Positions 9,205-17,649 of a stretch of DNA of 18,786 nucleotides are shown here, piece by piece (within the stretch, counting starts at the first letter, position 1; every line of letters begins with the position of its first letter). The notes beneath the pieces are model-generated. The model worked only from the letters and a program-made list of their open reading frames with translations. It was not told the DNA's origin and searched no databases. The stretch covers positions 1 through 18,786 of the forward strand of contig DAHWNE010000019.1 in assembly GCA_027340195.1 (NCBI GenBank). Direction: 5' to 3'. Source of the stretch: Acetobacteraceae bacterium (lineage in GTDB: Bacteria; Pseudomonadota; Alphaproteobacteria; Acetobacterales; Acetobacteraceae). A program made the translations under genes and the position numbers.

Positions 9205-9615
9205 ATGAGCAAGCCCAAGCATCCGCGCGGCCTGGACGAGACCGAGGCGCAGGCGATCGTGAGCAACCTCAGGGTGTCTCCGCGCAAGTTGAATCTGGTT
9301 GCCGGGATGATCCGCAACCAGCCGGCCGGCCACGCGCTGAACCAACTGGCGTTCAGCAAGCGCCGCATCGCCGGGGCGGTGAAGAAGGCGCTGGAAAGCG
9401 CGATCGCCAATGCCGAGAACAACCATCACCTGGATGTCGATCGGCTGGTGGTGAGCCGGGCCGAGGTGGGGCGCGCCATCGTGATGCGCCGCTTCCATGC
9501 TCGCGGCCGCGGCCGCGCGGCGCGGGTGGAGAAGTGGTTCAGCAATCTTCGTATCGTCGTGGCGGAGCGGGCGCAGGATCAAGCCCCCGAGCCGGCCGGG
9601 CAGGAGGCCGCCTGA
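9205..9615 (+). CDS. rplV: 50S ribosomal protein L22
   Basis: L22, 136 residues, has a beta-hairpin that lines the exit tunnel and influences macrolide binding. [29 protein letters not shown] and [15 protein letters not shown] mark the globular domain. The hairpin lies near [32 protein letters not shown] short Glu/Ala/Pro-rich C-terminal tail (from about residue 122) extends beyond the canonical 110 or so residues. The stop overlaps the rpsC start by one base (TGATG). Confidence 0.98.
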   Translation: MSKPKHPRGLDETEAQAIVSNLRVSPRKLNLVAGMIRNQPAGHALNQLAFSKRRIAGAVKKALESAIANAENNHHLDVDRLVVSRAEVGRAIVMRRFHARGRGRAARVEKWFSNLRIVVAERAQDQAPEPAGQEAA

Positions 9616-10292
9616 TGGGTCACAAGGTCAACCCGATCGGGCTGCGGCTCGGCATCAACCGCACCTGGGACAGCCGCTGGTTCGCCGGCGCGGATTATGC
9701 GCCGCTGCTGCACCAGGACATGAAGCTGCGCACCCATCTGCGCGAGAAGCTGCGCGGGGCCGGCGTGTCGCGCGTGGTGATCGAGCGGCCGGCGAAGAAG
9801 CCGCGCGTGACCATCTATGCCGCCCGCCCCGGCGTGGTGATCGGCAAGAAGGGCCAGGACATCGAGGTGCTGAAGAAGACGCTCAGCACCATGGCGAAGT
9901 CCGAGGTGACGCTGAACATCGTCGAGATCCGCAAGCCCGAGATCGACGCCGTGCTGGTGGCGGAGAACATCGCCCAGCAGCTGGAGCGCCGGGTGGCGTT
10001 CCGCCGGGCGATGAAGCGGGCGGTGCAATCGGCGATGCGGCTTGGCGCGCAGGGCATCCGCATCAATTGCGGCGGCCGGCTGGGCGGGGCCGAGATCGCG
10101 CGGGTGGAGTGGTACCGCGAGGGACGGGTGCCGCTGCACACGCTGCGGGCGGATATCGACTACGGCCAGGCGACCGCCAAGACCACCTACGGCACCTGCG
10201 GGGTGAAGGTGTGGATCTTCAAGGGCGAGATCATGGCCCATGATCCGATGGCGCAGGATCGCCGCGCCGCCGAACAGGCGCCGCAGCGGTAA
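9615..10292 (+). CDS. rpsC: 30S ribosomal protein S3
   Basis: S3, 225 residues, lies at the mRNA entry channel. [22 protein letters not shown] gives the start. The KH-domain loop GKKG is at residues 77-80 within [20 protein letters not shown], and the C-terminal domain has [38 protein letters not shown]. The ATG at 9615 overlaps the rplV stop and has GGAGG at 9603-9607. An in-frame upstream ATG at 9123 is inside rplV and rpsS and is not used. Confidence 0.99.
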   Translation: MGHKVNPIGLRLGINRTWDSRWFAGADYAPLLHQDMKLRTHLREKLRGAGVSRVVIERPAKKPRVTIYAARPGVVIGKKGQDIEVLKKTLSTMAKSEVTLNIVEIRKPEIDAVLVAENIAQQLERRVAFRRAMKRAVQSAMRLGAQGIRINCGGRLGGAEIARVEWYREGRVPLHTLRADIDYGQATAKTTYGTCGVKVWIFKGEIMAHDPMAQDRRAAEQAPQR

Positions 10293-10304
10293 GGAACGGG
10301 ATCG

Positions 10305-10721
10305 ATGTTGCAACCGAAGCGCACCAAGTTCCGCAAGGCGCACAAGGGCCGCATCCATGGCAACGCCAAGGGTGGGACCTCGCTCAATTTCGGCACCTTC
10401 GGGTTGAAGGCGCTGGAGCCGGAGCGGATCACCGCCCGCCAGATCGAGGCGGCGCGGCGGGCGATCACGCGGGCGATGAAGCGCACAGGGCGGGTGTGGA
10501 TCCGGATTTTCCCGGACGTCCCCGTCTCCCGCAAGCCGGCCGAGGTCCGCATGGGGTCCGGCAAGGGCACGCCCGAGTTCTGGGTGGCCCGCGTCGCGCC
10601 GGGGCGGATCATGTTCGAACTGGACGGCGTGACCGGGGACATCGCGCGCGACGCGCTGACCCTGGGGGCCGCCAAGCTGCCGATCCGCACCCGGATCGTG
10701 CAGCGGATGGGAGATGCGTGA
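10305..10721 (+). CDS. rplP: 50S ribosomal protein L16
   Basis: L16, 138 residues, helps place A-site tRNA. It begins [25 protein letters not shown] and contains [48 protein letters not shown]. The Arg in [12 protein letters not shown] is at the position hydroxylated in some bacteria. The length is close to the usual 136-138. The stop overlaps the rpmC start by one base. Confidence 0.99.
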   Translation: MLQPKRTKFRKAHKGRIHGNAKGGTSLNFGTFGLKALEPERITARQIEAARRAITRAMKRTGRVWIRIFPDVPVSRKPAEVRMGSGKGTPEFWVARVAPGRIMFELDGVTGDIARDALTLGAAKLPIRTRIVQRMGDA

Positions 10722-10936
10722 TGGCGAAGGAAGCCAAGGCGTCCGATGTGCGCGCCAAGACCCCCGACGAGCTTGCCGACATGCTGGTGAACCTGCGCAA
10801 GGAGCAGTTCAACCTGCGGTTCCAGCGCGCCCAGGGCCAGAAGGAAGGCATCGCGCGGACCGGCGCGGTGCGGCGCGAGATCGCGCGGGTGAAGACCATC
10901 ATGACCGAGCGCGCCGCCGGCGCGGCGCGTTCGTAA
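10721..10936 (+). CDS. rpmC: 50S ribosomal protein L29
   Basis: L29 is a small two-helix protein near the tunnel exit, 71 residues here. The family core is [27 protein letters not shown] followed by [20 protein letters not shown]. The ATG at 10721 overlaps the rplP stop (TGATG), implying coupled translation. The N terminus adds about ten Lys/Ala-rich residues over E. coli L29. rpsQ follows after 12 bp. Confidence 0.98.
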   Translation: MAKEAKASDVRAKTPDELADMLVNLRKEQFNLRFQRAQGQKEGIARTGAVRREIARVKTIMTERAAGAARS

Positions 10937-10948
10937 GGGGATCAAGAG

Positions 10949-11227
10949 ATGCCGAGGCGCGTTCTGACCGGCCGGGTCACCAGCGACAAGATGGACAAGA
11001 CCGTGACGGTGCTTGTCGATCGCCGGGTGATGCATCCGCTGTACAAGAAGTTCATTCGTCGCTCGAAGAAATACGCGGCGCATGACGAGGCGAATCTGTG
11101 CAAGGTCGGCGATGTGGTGCGCATCGAGGAGTGCCGCCCGATCAGCAAGCGCAAGACCTGGCAGGTGATCGAGCGTAACGGCGCCCCGCTTTGGGGCGCT
11201 GTCCCGGCCAGCGGAGAAGCGGCATGA
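10949..11227 (+). CDS. rpsQ: 30S ribosomal protein S17
   Basis: S17, 92 residues, is a primary 16S rRNA-binding OB-fold protein. [46 protein letters not shown] and [24 protein letters not shown] are unmistakable. AAGGGGATCAAGAG precedes the ATG. The stop shares an ATGA overlap with rplN. Confidence 0.99.
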   Translation: MPRRVLTGRVTSDKMDKTVTVLVDRRVMHPLYKKFIRRSKKYAAHDEANLCKVGDVVRIEECRPISKRKTWQVIERNGAPLWGAVPASGEAA

Positions 11228-11592
11228 TCTCGGTCGAGACCAATCTGGACGTGGCGGACAATTCCGGCGCGCGCCGGGTGCAGTGCATCAAGGTGCTGGG
11301 CGGCACGCGGCGGCGCACCGCCAGCGTGGGCGACGTGATCGTGGTGTCCGTGAAGGAGGCGATCCCGCGCGGCAAGGTGAAGAAGGGCGACGTGCACCAG
11401 GCGGTGATCGTGCGCACCTCGTTCCCGGTGCGCCGGCAGGACGGCAGCGCGATCCGCTTCGACCGCAACGCCGCGGTGCTGATCAACAAGCAGCAGGAGC
11501 CGATCGGCACCCGCATCTTCGGCCCGGTGGTGCGCGAGCTGCGCGGGCGGAAGTTCATGAAGATCATTTCGCTGGCTCCGGAGGTGATCTGA
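11224..11592 (+). CDS. rplN: 50S ribosomal protein L14
   Basis: L14 is 122 residues, the standard size, and sits at the subunit interface. It begins [27 protein letters not shown]. It carries [36 protein letters not shown] and ends [13 protein letters not shown] place the start at 11224, in the ATGA overlap with rpsQ; an in-frame ATG at 11191 is inside rpsQ and would add residues absent from the family. The stop overlaps rplX by one base. Confidence 0.99.
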   Translation: MISVETNLDVADNSGARRVQCIKVLGGTRRRTASVGDVIVVSVKEAIPRGKVKKGDVHQAVIVRTSFPVRRQDGSAIRFDRNAAVLINKQQEPIGTRIFGPVVRELRGRKFMKIISLAPEVI

Positions 11593-11912
11593 TGGCCGCG
11601 CGCATCCGCAAGGGCGACACGGTGCTGGTGATTACCGGCGCGTCGAAGGGCATCCGGGGCGAGGTGCTGCGGGTGTTCCCGCGCGCGGAGCGCGCGGTGG
11701 TCGCCGGGGTCAACATGGTGCGCAAGCACAAGAAGCCGCAGGGGATGCAGGAGCCGGGCGGGATCCGCTCGGAGGAGGCCTCCATCCATCTGTCCAATCT
11801 GAAGCTGGTGGACCCGAAATCCGAACAGCCGACCAAGGTCGGGTTCCGGGTGCTGGAGGACGGACGCAAGGTGCGGGTGGCCAAGGCCACCGGCCAGGTG
11901 ATCGAGGGCTGA
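11592..11912 (+). CDS. rplX: 50S ribosomal protein L24
   Basis: L24, 106 residues, starts 50S assembly on 23S rRNA. The KOW motif lies at residues 5-30 ([24 protein letters not shown]). It is followed by [36 protein letters not shown], the usual central block, and the C-terminal [23 protein letters not shown]. Unlike in E. coli, where the S8 regulatory site lies around the rplX-rplE junction, only 4 bp separate it from the start assigned to rplE. Confidence 0.99.
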   Translation: MAARIRKGDTVLVITGASKGIRGEVLRVFPRAERAVVAGVNMVRKHKKPQGMQEPGGIRSEEASIHLSNLKLVDPKSEQPTKVGFRVLEDGRKVRVAKATGQVIEG

Positions 11913-11916
11913 GGCG

Positions 11917-12663
11917 ATGAGCGGGACCAAGGGCAAGGGCGGCAAGCCGCCGGCGAAGGGTGGCGCCAAGGGCGGCGGGGCCAAGGGTGCCGCGCGCGCG
12001 GGCAAGACCTCGGCCACCGGCACCAGCGCCCGCGGCGGCGCCGGCGCGCCGCTGCCGCGCGCGGCGCGCGAGAAGGTGCAGATCGATCCCAACGCGCCCG
12101 CGCCCAAGGCGGCGCCGGAGGTGATGCCGCGGTTGCAGCGGCGCTACCGCGAGGAGATTCGCGCCAAGCTGGCGGCCGAGTTCAACTACGCCAACCCGAT
12201 GCAGGTGCCCCGCCTGACCAAGGTGGTGGTGAACATGGGCGTCGGCGAGGCGACCGGGGATCAGAAGAAGCTGGACGCGGCGGTGGCCGAGCTCGGCGCG
12301 ATCACCGGGCAGAAGGCGGTGAAGACGCTGGCGAAGAAGGCGATCGCCGGCTTCAAGATCCGCAAGGGCCTGCCGATCGGCTGCAAGGTGACGCTGCGCA
12401 AGGCGCGGATGTACGAGTTCCTCGACCGGCTGATCACCATCGCCTTGCCGCGGGTGCGCGATTTCCGCGGCATCACCGGCAAGGGCTTCGACGGGCGTGG
12501 CAATTTCGCCATGGGTCTGCGGGAGCAGATCATCTTCCCCGAGATCAACTACGACCAGGTCGATGATATCCGCGGGATGGACATCGTGTTCGTCACCACG
12601 GCGAAGACGGATGCGGAAGCGAAGGCGCTGCTCAAGGCGTTCGACCTTCCGTTCGCGGCGTGA
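11917..12663 (+). CDS. rplE: 50S ribosomal protein L5 with a long low-complexity N-terminal extension
   Basis: The protein is 248 residues, against about 179 for E. coli L5. Residues 70-248 are a complete L5: [92 protein letters not shown]5 binds 5S rRNA and bridges to S13. Residues 1-50 are dominated by Gly, Lys and Ala with AKGG-like repeats and look disordered and RNA-binding. Residues 51-69 ([17 protein letters not shown]) form a linker. I prefer the start at 11917 because it lies 4 bp after rplX with GAGG nearby, matching the packing of the neighbours. The alternative ATG at 12124 has GGAGG only 2 bases upstream and would leave a 211-bp gap. Confidence 0.9.
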   Translation: MSGTKGKGGKPPAKGGAKGGGAKGAARAGKTSATGTSARGGAGAPLPRAAREKVQIDPNAPAPKAAPEVMPRLQRRYREEIRAKLAAEFNYANPMQVPRLTKVVVNMGVGEATGDQKKLDAAVAELGAITGQKAVKTLAKKAIAGFKIRKGLPIGCKVTLRKARMYEFLDRLITIALPRVRDFRGITGKGFDGRGNFAMGLREQIIFPEINYDQVDDIRGMDIVFVTTAKTDAEAKALLKAFDLPFAA

Positions 12664-12667
12664 GTTC

Positions 12668-12689
12668 GGAAAACCGCCAGGGCGTTTCC
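12668..12689 (+). promoter_or_regulatory. Hairpin in the rplE-rpsN gap (candidate)
   Basis: GGAAA (12668-12672), a 2-nt bulge and CGC (12675-12677) can pair with GCG (12682-12684) and TTTCC (12685-12689) around a 4-nt loop. The 54-bp gap is long for this cluster, where most gaps are 12 bp or less. No T-tract follows, so it is not an obvious terminator. A feedback or mRNA-processing role is possible but unproven. Confidence 0.3.
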
Positions 12690-12717
12690 TGACAGGTTCC
12701 ACAGGCAAGGACAGAGA

Positions 12718-13023
12718 ATGGCCAAGACCTCCCAGGTCAATCGCAACAACCACCGGGCACGCCTGGCGGCACGCGACAAGGGCAAGCGGGCGGCGCTGAA
12801 GGCGATCGTGATGGATCGCTCGCTGCCGGTGGAAGACCGTTTCAATGCCTCGCTCAAGCTCGCGCAGCTGCCGCGCAACGGCGCGGCGGTGCGGGTGCGG
12901 CTGCGCTGCGAGCTCACCGGGCGGTCGCGCGGCAATTATCGCAAGTTCAAGCTCTCGCGCGTGATCCTGCGCGATCTGGCCTCGGCGGGGCAGATCCCCG
13001 GCATGGTCAAGGCGAGCTGGTAG
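12718..13023 (+). CDS. rpsN: 30S ribosomal protein S14 (zinc-free type)
   Basis: S14, 101 residues, is a 30S head protein. [30 protein letters not shown] begins it, [54 protein letters not shown] ends it. It is the long form and lacks the two CxxC pairs of zinc-binding short S14. AGGACAGAG precedes the start. It follows rplE after 54 bp and precedes rpsH by 10 bp. Confidence 0.99.
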   Translation: MAKTSQVNRNNHRARLAARDKGKRAALKAIVMDRSLPVEDRFNASLKLAQLPRNGAAVRVRLRCELTGRSRGNYRKFKLSRVILRDLASAGQIPGMVKASW

Positions 13024-13033
13024 GGGAAGCGCC

Positions 13034-13432
13034 ATGTCGATGTCCGATCCCCTGGGGGACATGCTCACCCGCATCCGCAACGCCCAGCACGCGCGGCATT
13101 CGTCCTGCGTGGCGCCGGCCTCGCGGTTCCGCGCCAATGTTCTGGACGTGCTGAAGCGGGAGGGCTACATTCGCGGCTTCGCCGCCGAGGAGCTGCGCCC
13201 CGGCGTCGCCCAGCTGCGCATCGAGCTGAAATATAACGAAGGCGAGCCGGTCATCAAGGAGATCCATCGCGTCTCCCGCCCCGGCCGGCGCGTCTATTCC
13301 GCCATCAAGGACCTGCCGCGGGTCTATGCCGGTCTCGGCGTCTCCATCCTCTCCACCCCGCGCGGGGTGATGAGCGATGCCGAGGCGCGGGCCGCCAATG
13401 TCGGCGGCGAAGTCCTCTGCCGCGTGTTCTGA
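13034..13432 (+). CDS. rpsH: 30S ribosomal protein S8
   Basis: S8, 132 residues, is a primary binder of the 16S central domain. [41 protein letters not shown] and [45 protein letters not shown] are the canonical parts. In E. coli it represses spc-operon translation at the start of rplE. Whether this L5 junction, with its extended reading frame, can form such a site is not evident. rplF follows after 9 bp. Confidence 0.99.
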   Translation: MSMSDPLGDMLTRIRNAQHARHSSCVAPASRFRANVLDVLKREGYIRGFAAEELRPGVAQLRIELKYNEGEPVIKEIHRVSRPGRRVYSAIKDLPRVYAGLGVSILSTPRGVMSDAEARAANVGGEVLCRVF

Positions 13433-13441
13433 GGTCGTATC

Positions 13442-13975
13442 ATGTCACGTGTCGGCAAATACCCGGTCGAGATTCCCCAGGGGGTGCAGGTCGCCATCGC
13501 CGGCGGACGGCTGACCGCCAAGGGCAAGCTCGGCGAACTCGCGCTGACCCTCACCGACCTGGTGGACACCAAGGTCGAGGGCAACCGCGTCATCGTGGCG
13601 CCGAAGGGGGGCACGCGGCAGGCGCGGATGATGTGGGGCACCACGCGGGCGCATGTCGCCAACATGGTGAAGGGCGTCTCGCAGGGCTTCGCCAAGGCGA
13701 TGGAGATCACCGGCACCGGCTATCGCGCCGCGGTGCAGGGCGACAAGCTGGTGCTCAACCTCGGCTACTCGCATGACGTGATCTTCCCGATCCCGCCGGG
13801 GATCCGGATCACCTGCGAACGCCCCACCGCGGTCAAGGTGGAAGGCACGGATCGCCGGCTGGTCGGCCAGGTGGCGGCCGAGATCCGCGGCTTCCGCGGC
13901 CCCGAACCCTACAAGGGCAAGGGCGTGCGCTACGCCGACGAGACCATCCGGCGCAAGGAAGGCAAGAAGAAATGA
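13442..13975 (+). CDS. rplF: 50S ribosomal protein L6
   Basis: L6, 177 residues, sits near the factor-binding site of the 50S. It shows [19 protein letters not shown], the duplicated alpha/beta domain and the signature [23 protein letters not shown] at the C terminus. The size is the family standard. The stop overlaps the rplR start by 4 nt (ATGA). Confidence 0.99.
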   Translation: MSRVGKYPVEIPQGVQVAIAGGRLTAKGKLGELALTLTDLVDTKVEGNRVIVAPKGGTRQARMMWGTTRAHVANMVKGVSQGFAKAMEITGTGYRAAVQGDKLVLNLGYSHDVIFPIPPGIRITCERPTAVKVEGTDRRLVGQVAAEIRGFRGPEPYKGKGVRYADETIRRKEGKKK

Positions 13976-14334
13976 GCGCGGTTCAGGACCTTCGCGACCG
14001 TCGGCGCGCGCGCCTGCGGTTTTCGCTGCGGCAAAAAAGCGGCGGGCGGCCCCGGCTGTCGGTGTTCCGCTCGGGCAAGAACATCTATGCGCAGGTGATC
14101 GACGACGCGCAGGGCCGCACCCTTGCCGCCGCCTGCTCGCGCGACGAACAGCTGCGCGGCAGCCTGCGCACCGGCGCCGACAAGGCGGCGGCCAGCGCGG
14201 TCGGCAAGCTGGTGGCGGAACGCGCGCTGGCCGCCGGCATCACGGAAGTGGTGTTCGATCGCGGCGCCTATCTCTATCACGGCCGCGTCAAGGCGCTGGC
14301 CGAAGCCGCCCGCGAGGGCGGACTCTCCTTTTGA
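13972..14334 (+). CDS. rplR: 50S ribosomal protein L18
   Basis: L18, 120 residues, binds 5S rRNA together with L5 and L25. Residues 9-60 contain [36 protein letters not shown], and the C terminus carries the signature [28 protein letters not shown]. It starts within the rplF stop (ATGA) and is followed by rpsE after 12 bp. Confidence 0.99.
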   Translation: MSAVQDLRDRRRARLRFSLRQKSGGRPRLSVFRSGKNIYAQVIDDAQGRTLAAACSRDEQLRGSLRTGADKAAASAVGKLVAERALAAGITEVVFDRGAYLYHGRVKALAEAAREGGLSF

Positions 14335-14346
14335 GGATCCTGACGC

Positions 14347-14943
14347 ATGGCACGTGAACCACGGGAAGGCGGTCGCCGGCGCGAGCGGGACTCCGAGCGC
14401 GACTCCGATGACGGCCTGGTCGACAAGCTGGTCACCATCAATCGCGTCGCCAAGGTGGTGAAGGGCGGACGCCGCTTCGCCTTCGCCGCCCTGGTGGTGG
14501 TGGGCGACCAGAAGGGCCGCGTCGGCTACGGCGCCGGCAAGGCCCGCGAGGTGCCGGAGGCGATCCGCAAGGCCACCGAGCGCGCCAAGCGCGGCATGAT
14601 CCGGGTGCCGATGAAGGAAGGCCGCACCCTGCACCACGACGTCACCGGCCGCTTCGGCGCCGGGTCGGTGGTGCTGCGCTCGGCCTCGGCCGGCACCGGA
14701 ATCATCGCCGGCGGCCCGCTGCGCGCCGTGTTCGAAAGCCTGGGCATGGGCGACGTGGTGGCGAAATCCCTCGGTAGCCGCAATCCGCACAACATGGTGA
14801 AGGCGACCTTCGCCGCGCTGACCGCCTGCGCCAGCCCGCGCTCGGTGGCCAACCGGCGCGGCAAGAAGGTCTCCGACCTGCTCGGACCGCGCCGCGATGT
14901 CGGCCCCGTGACCCAGGATGCCGAGGCCCCGGCCAAGGCCTGA
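14347..14943 (+). CDS. rpsE: 30S ribosomal protein S5
   Basis: S5, 198 residues, is needed for decoding accuracy and 30S body assembly. The double-stranded RNA-binding core is at about residues 24-90 ([50 protein letters not shown]). The spectinomycin-loop residues VKGGR look wild type. The charged N-terminal tail holds a short Arg-Asp-Ser-Glu/Asp duplication at about residues 14-21. An alphaproteobacteria-like C-terminal tail follows [21 protein letters not shown]. Its 3' end overlaps the rpmD start. Confidence 0.98.
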   Translation: MAREPREGGRRRERDSERDSDDGLVDKLVTINRVAKVVKGGRRFAFAALVVVGDQKGRVGYGAGKAREVPEAIRKATERAKRGMIRVPMKEGRTLHHDVTGRFGAGSVVLRSASAGTGIIAGGPLRAVFESLGMGDVVAKSLGSRNPHNMVKATFAALTACASPRSVANRRGKKVSDLLGPRRDVGPVTQDAEAPAKA

Positions 14944-15127
14944 CAGCAAGCGCGTTCGCGTCACCCAGATCGCCTCCCCGGCCGGGCGCAAGCCCGGGCA
15001 GCGGGAAACCCTGATCGGCCTCGGCCTCAACAAGATCCGCCGGTCCCGCGAACTCGAGGATACCCCCTCGATCCGCGGGATGATCCGCACCGTCGCCCAC
15101 CTGGTGAAGGTGGAGGAGCTGACCTGA
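14918..15127 (+). CDS. rpmD: 50S ribosomal protein L30
   Basis: L30, 69 residues, has the family core [57 protein letters not shown] (residues 11-67). The only in-frame ATG, GTG or TTG before the core is the ATG at 14918, so translation would begin 26 bp inside rpsE and add an Arg/Pro-rich leader, [10 protein letters not shown]. No good ribosome site precedes it, which suggests coupling to rpsE translation. A non-standard start nearer 14944 cannot be excluded. L30 is absent from some bacteria but typical here. rplO follows after one base. Confidence 0.9.
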   Translation: MPRPRPRPDSKRVRVTQIASPAGRKPGQRETLIGLGLNKIRRSRELEDTPSIRGMIRTVAHLVKVEELT

Positions 15128-15128
15128 C

Positions 15129-15611
15129 ATGAAACTCAACGAGCTGCGCGATAATCCGGGTGCGCGCCTGAAGTCGAAGCGGCTCGGGCGCGGCATCGGC
15201 TCGGGCAAGGGCAAGACCTCGGGCAAGGGCGTCAAGGGCCAGAAGGCGCGCGAGGGCGTGGCCATCAACGGCTTCGAGGGCGGGCAGATGCCGATCTACC
15301 GCCGCCTGCCCAAGCGCGGGTTCAAGAACCCGTTCCGCAAGGAATACGCGCCGGTCAACTTGGACGCGCTGGAGAAGGCGATCGCCGCCGGCAAGCTGGA
15401 CGCGACCCAGCCGATCACCGAGGAGACGCTGCGGGCGGCTGGCCTCCTGCGCGGCGGCGGCAAGATGGCGGGGGTGCGGCTGCTGGCGCGCGGCAAGGCG
15501 AGCCGGGCGCTGACCATCACGGTCGCCGGTGCCTCGGCCGCGGCGGTGGCGGCGGCGGGCGGGACCGTGACCACGACGGTCGCGCGCAAGGACGCGGCGC
15601 CGGCGGCATAG
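15129..15611 (+). CDS. rplO: 50S ribosomal protein L15
   Basis: L15, 160 residues, is a late-assembly 50S protein. [43 protein letters not shown] is the Gly/Lys-rich rRNA-binding N-terminal arm. [34 protein letters not shown] follows. The C-terminal domain ends in an Ala/Val/Thr-rich tail longer than in E. coli (144 residues). secY follows after 16 bp with AAGGGGG as ribosome site. Confidence 0.98.
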   Translation: MKLNELRDNPGARLKSKRLGRGIGSGKGKTSGKGVKGQKAREGVAINGFEGGQMPIYRRLPKRGFKNPFRKEYAPVNLDALEKAIAAGKLDATQPITEETLRAAGLLRGGGKMAGVRLLARGKASRALTITVAGASAAAVAAAGGTVTTTVARKDAAPAA

Positions 15612-15627
15612 CGCAAGGGGGTTCCCC

Positions 15628-16971
15628 ATGGCTTCGGCGGCCGAGCAACTCGCGGCAAACCTCAATCTCGGGGTCTTCTCGAAGGCGACCGAGCTCAAGC
15701 AGCGAATCTGGTTCACGCTGGGGGCGCTGATCGTCTTCCGGCTGGGCACCTATATCCCGGTGCCGGGCGTCAACGCCTCGGTGATGGCGCAGATGCTGTC
15801 GAACAGCGCCGCCGGCGGGTTCCTGAACATGCTCAACATGTTCTCCGGCGGCGCGGCGGGGCGGATGACCGTCTTCGCGCTCAACATCATGCCCTATATC
15901 AGCGCCAGCATCATCATCCAGCTGATGACGGCGGCGGTCCCCTCGCTCGAGGCGCTGAAGAAGGAGGGCCAGCAGGGGCAGGTCCGGCTCAACCAGTACA
16001 CCCGCTACCTGACCGTGCCGATCGCCATGGTGCAGGCCTACGGGATTTCCTTCGGCCTGCAGGCGATGCACAGCAACACTGGCGCTCCGGTGGTGTTGGA
16101 TCCGGGGTTCGGCTTCACCGTGACCGCGGTGGTCTCGCTGGTGGGTGGGACCATGTTCCTCACCTGGGTCGGCGAGCAGATCACCGCCCGCGGGGTCGGC
16201 AACGGCACCAGCCTCATCATCATGTCCGGCATCGTGGCCAATCTGCCGGGCGCCTTCGGCTCGCTGCTGGAACTCGGTCACACCGGCGCGCTGTCGGGCG
16301 TGTTCATTGTGTTCTTCTTCTTCCTCGCCGTCGGCGTGATCGCCTTCATCGTCTTCATGGAGCGCGCCTATCGCCGGGTGCCGGTGCAATACCCGAAGCG
16401 GCAGGTGGGCAACCGCATGTTCGGCGGCGATTCCACCCATATGCCGCTCAAGATCAACACTTCGGGCGTGATTCCGCCGATCTTCGCCAGCTCGATCCTG
16501 CTGATCCCGGCCACCGTGGCCGGCTTCGCCGGCGCCGGCTCGCCCTGGCTGCAACGGGTCACCGCGCTGCTGGCCCCGGGCTCGATCGCCTACATGATCG
16601 TCTATGCGGCGATGATCGTGTTCTTCTCGTTCTTCTACACCGCGGTGGTGTTCAACCCCGAGGAGACCGCGGACAATCTCAAGAAATACGGCGGCTTCGT
16701 GCCCGGCATCCGGCCCGGAGCGGCCACCGCGCAGTATTTCGACTTCGTGCTGTCGCGCCTGACGGTGCTGGGCGGGCTCTACCTGGTGGCGGTGTGCCTG
16801 CTGCCGCAGATCCTGATTACCGATTACGGGCTGCCGTTCTATTTCGGCGGCACCTCCATCCTGATCGTGGTCTCGGTGATGATGGACACGGTGACGCAGA
16901 TCCAGTCGCACCTGATCGCCCATCAGTACGAGGGCCTCATCAAGAAAAGCCGGGTGAAGGGACGCCGATGA
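15628..16971 (+). CDS. secY: Preprotein translocase channel subunit SecY
   Basis: SecY is the ten-helix inner-membrane channel of the Sec translocon. The 447-residue sequence has TM1 near residues 26-48, the plug region near 66-78 ([14 protein letters not shown]), [15 protein letters not shown] (86-100), the GNGTSLIIM motif (191-199), a very hydrophobic helix [33 protein letters not shown] (226-258) and [22 protein letters not shown] (343-364). The basic C-terminal tail faces the cytosol and would contact SecA and the ribosome. The length is usual. The stop overlaps the adk start by 4 nt (ATGA), so the two are co-translated. Confidence 0.99.
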   Translation: MASAAEQLAANLNLGVFSKATELKQRIWFTLGALIVFRLGTYIPVPGVNASVMAQMLSNSAAGGFLNMLNMFSGGAAGRMTVFALNIMPYISASIIIQLMTAAVPSLEALKKEGQQGQVRLNQYTRYLTVPIAMVQAYGISFGLQAMHSNTGAPVVLDPGFGFTVTAVVSLVGGTMFLTWVGEQITARGVGNGTSLIIMSGIVANLPGAFGSLLELGHTGALSGVFIVFFFFLAVGVIAFIVFMERAYRRVPVQYPKRQVGNRMFGGDSTHMPLKINTSGVIPPIFASSILLIPATVAGFAGAGSPWLQRVTALLAPGSIAYMIVYAAMIVFFSFFYTAVVFNPEETADNLKKYGGFVPGIRPGAATAQYFDFVLSRLTVLGGLYLVAVCLLPQILITDYGLPFYFGGTSILIVVSVMMDTVTQIQSHLIAHQYEGLIKKSRVKGRR

Positions 16972-17618
16972 ACCTGATTCTGCTCGGTCCGCCCGGCGCC
17001 GGCAAAGGGACCCAGGCCAAGCGGCTGATGGACCGCTTCGGCATCGCCCAGATCAGCACCGGGGACATGCTGCGCGCGGAAGTGGCCGCCGGCTCGCCGA
17101 TCGGGCGGGAGGCGAAGGCGGTGATGGAATCCGGGGCGCTGGTCTCCGACGACATCATCATCCGGATGCTGGGCGCGCGGATCGACCGGCCGGATTGCGC
17201 CAAGGGCTTCATCCTGGACGGGTTCCCGCGCACCGTGCCGCAGGCGGTGGCGCTGGACGCGCTGCTGGCGGAGAAGCGGCTGAAGCTGGATGCGGTGATC
17301 GAACTCGCGGTCGATGACGCCGCGCTGGTGGAACGCATCTCCGGCCGCTTCACCTGCAAATCCTGCGGCGCCGGCTATCACGACAAGTTCCAGCCGACGC
17401 GGGTGCCCGGGGTGTGCGACGCCTGCGGCGGGACCGAGTTCATCCGCCGTCCCGACGACAATGCCGCCACCGTCGCCGCGCGGCTGGAGGCGTATCACCG
17501 CCAGACCGCGCCGATCATCCCGCATTACCGGGCGCAGGGGCGGTTCTTCACCGTCGATGGCATGGCCTCGATCGACGCCGTCAGCGCGGAAATTGCCGGG
17601 GTGCTGGATCGGCTGTAG
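16968..17618 (+). CDS. adk: Adenylate kinase, zinc-LID long form
   Basis: The 216-residue enzyme interconverts 2 ADP with ATP and AMP in the cytosol. GPPGAGKGT at residues 7-15 is the P-loop, [10 protein letters not shown] at 80-89 is the AMP-binding signature and RRPDD is at 160-164. The LID domain holds four cysteines (130, 133, 150, 153) in two CxxC pairs, the zinc-binding version seen in many Gram-positive and some proteobacterial enzymes. The ATG at 16968 overlaps the secY stop; the P-loop fixes this start. In most alphaproteobacteria rpsM follows; here the next gene is a hydrolase. Confidence 0.99.
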   Translation: MNLILLGPPGAGKGTQAKRLMDRFGIAQISTGDMLRAEVAAGSPIGREAKAVMESGALVSDDIIIRMLGARIDRPDCAKGFILDGFPRTVPQAVALDALLAEKRLKLDAVIELAVDDAALVERISGRFTCKSCGAGYHDKFQPTRVPGVCDACGGTEFIRRPDDNAATVAARLEAYHRQTAPIIPHYRAQGRFFTVDGMASIDAVSAEIAGVLDRL

Positions 17619-17619
17619 C

Positions 17620-17645
17620 CTTCGCCCCCGAAACTCAGGGGGAAG
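17620..17645 (+). promoter_or_regulatory. Stem covering the ribosome site of the hydrolase gene (candidate)
   Basis: CTT (17620-17622) and CCCCC (17625-17629) can pair with GGGGG (17638-17642) and AAG (17643-17645), with a 2-nt bulge and an 8-nt loop. The right arm is the Shine-Dalgarno sequence of the gene that starts at 17650. It could dampen translation of the hydrolase at the end of the ribosomal transcript. There is no T-tract, so I do not call a terminator. Confidence 0.3.
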
Positions 17646-17649
17646 CGCC

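Noticed and set aside
11710..13137. A 475-codon minus-strand frame opposite rplX to rpsH
   Set aside because: It spans several well-supported genes on the other strand and has no plausible domain or ribosome site.
15517..16923. A 468-codon His/Asp-rich minus-strand frame opposite secY
   Set aside because: The composition is what the complement of SecY codons gives; there is no metal-binding or other motif order that would support a gene.
17314..17649. An N-terminal extension of the MBL hydrolase reaching back into adk
   Set aside because: The frame is open but the upstream part is the adk shadow. The ATG at 17650 has a strong ribosome site and starts the recognisable domain.
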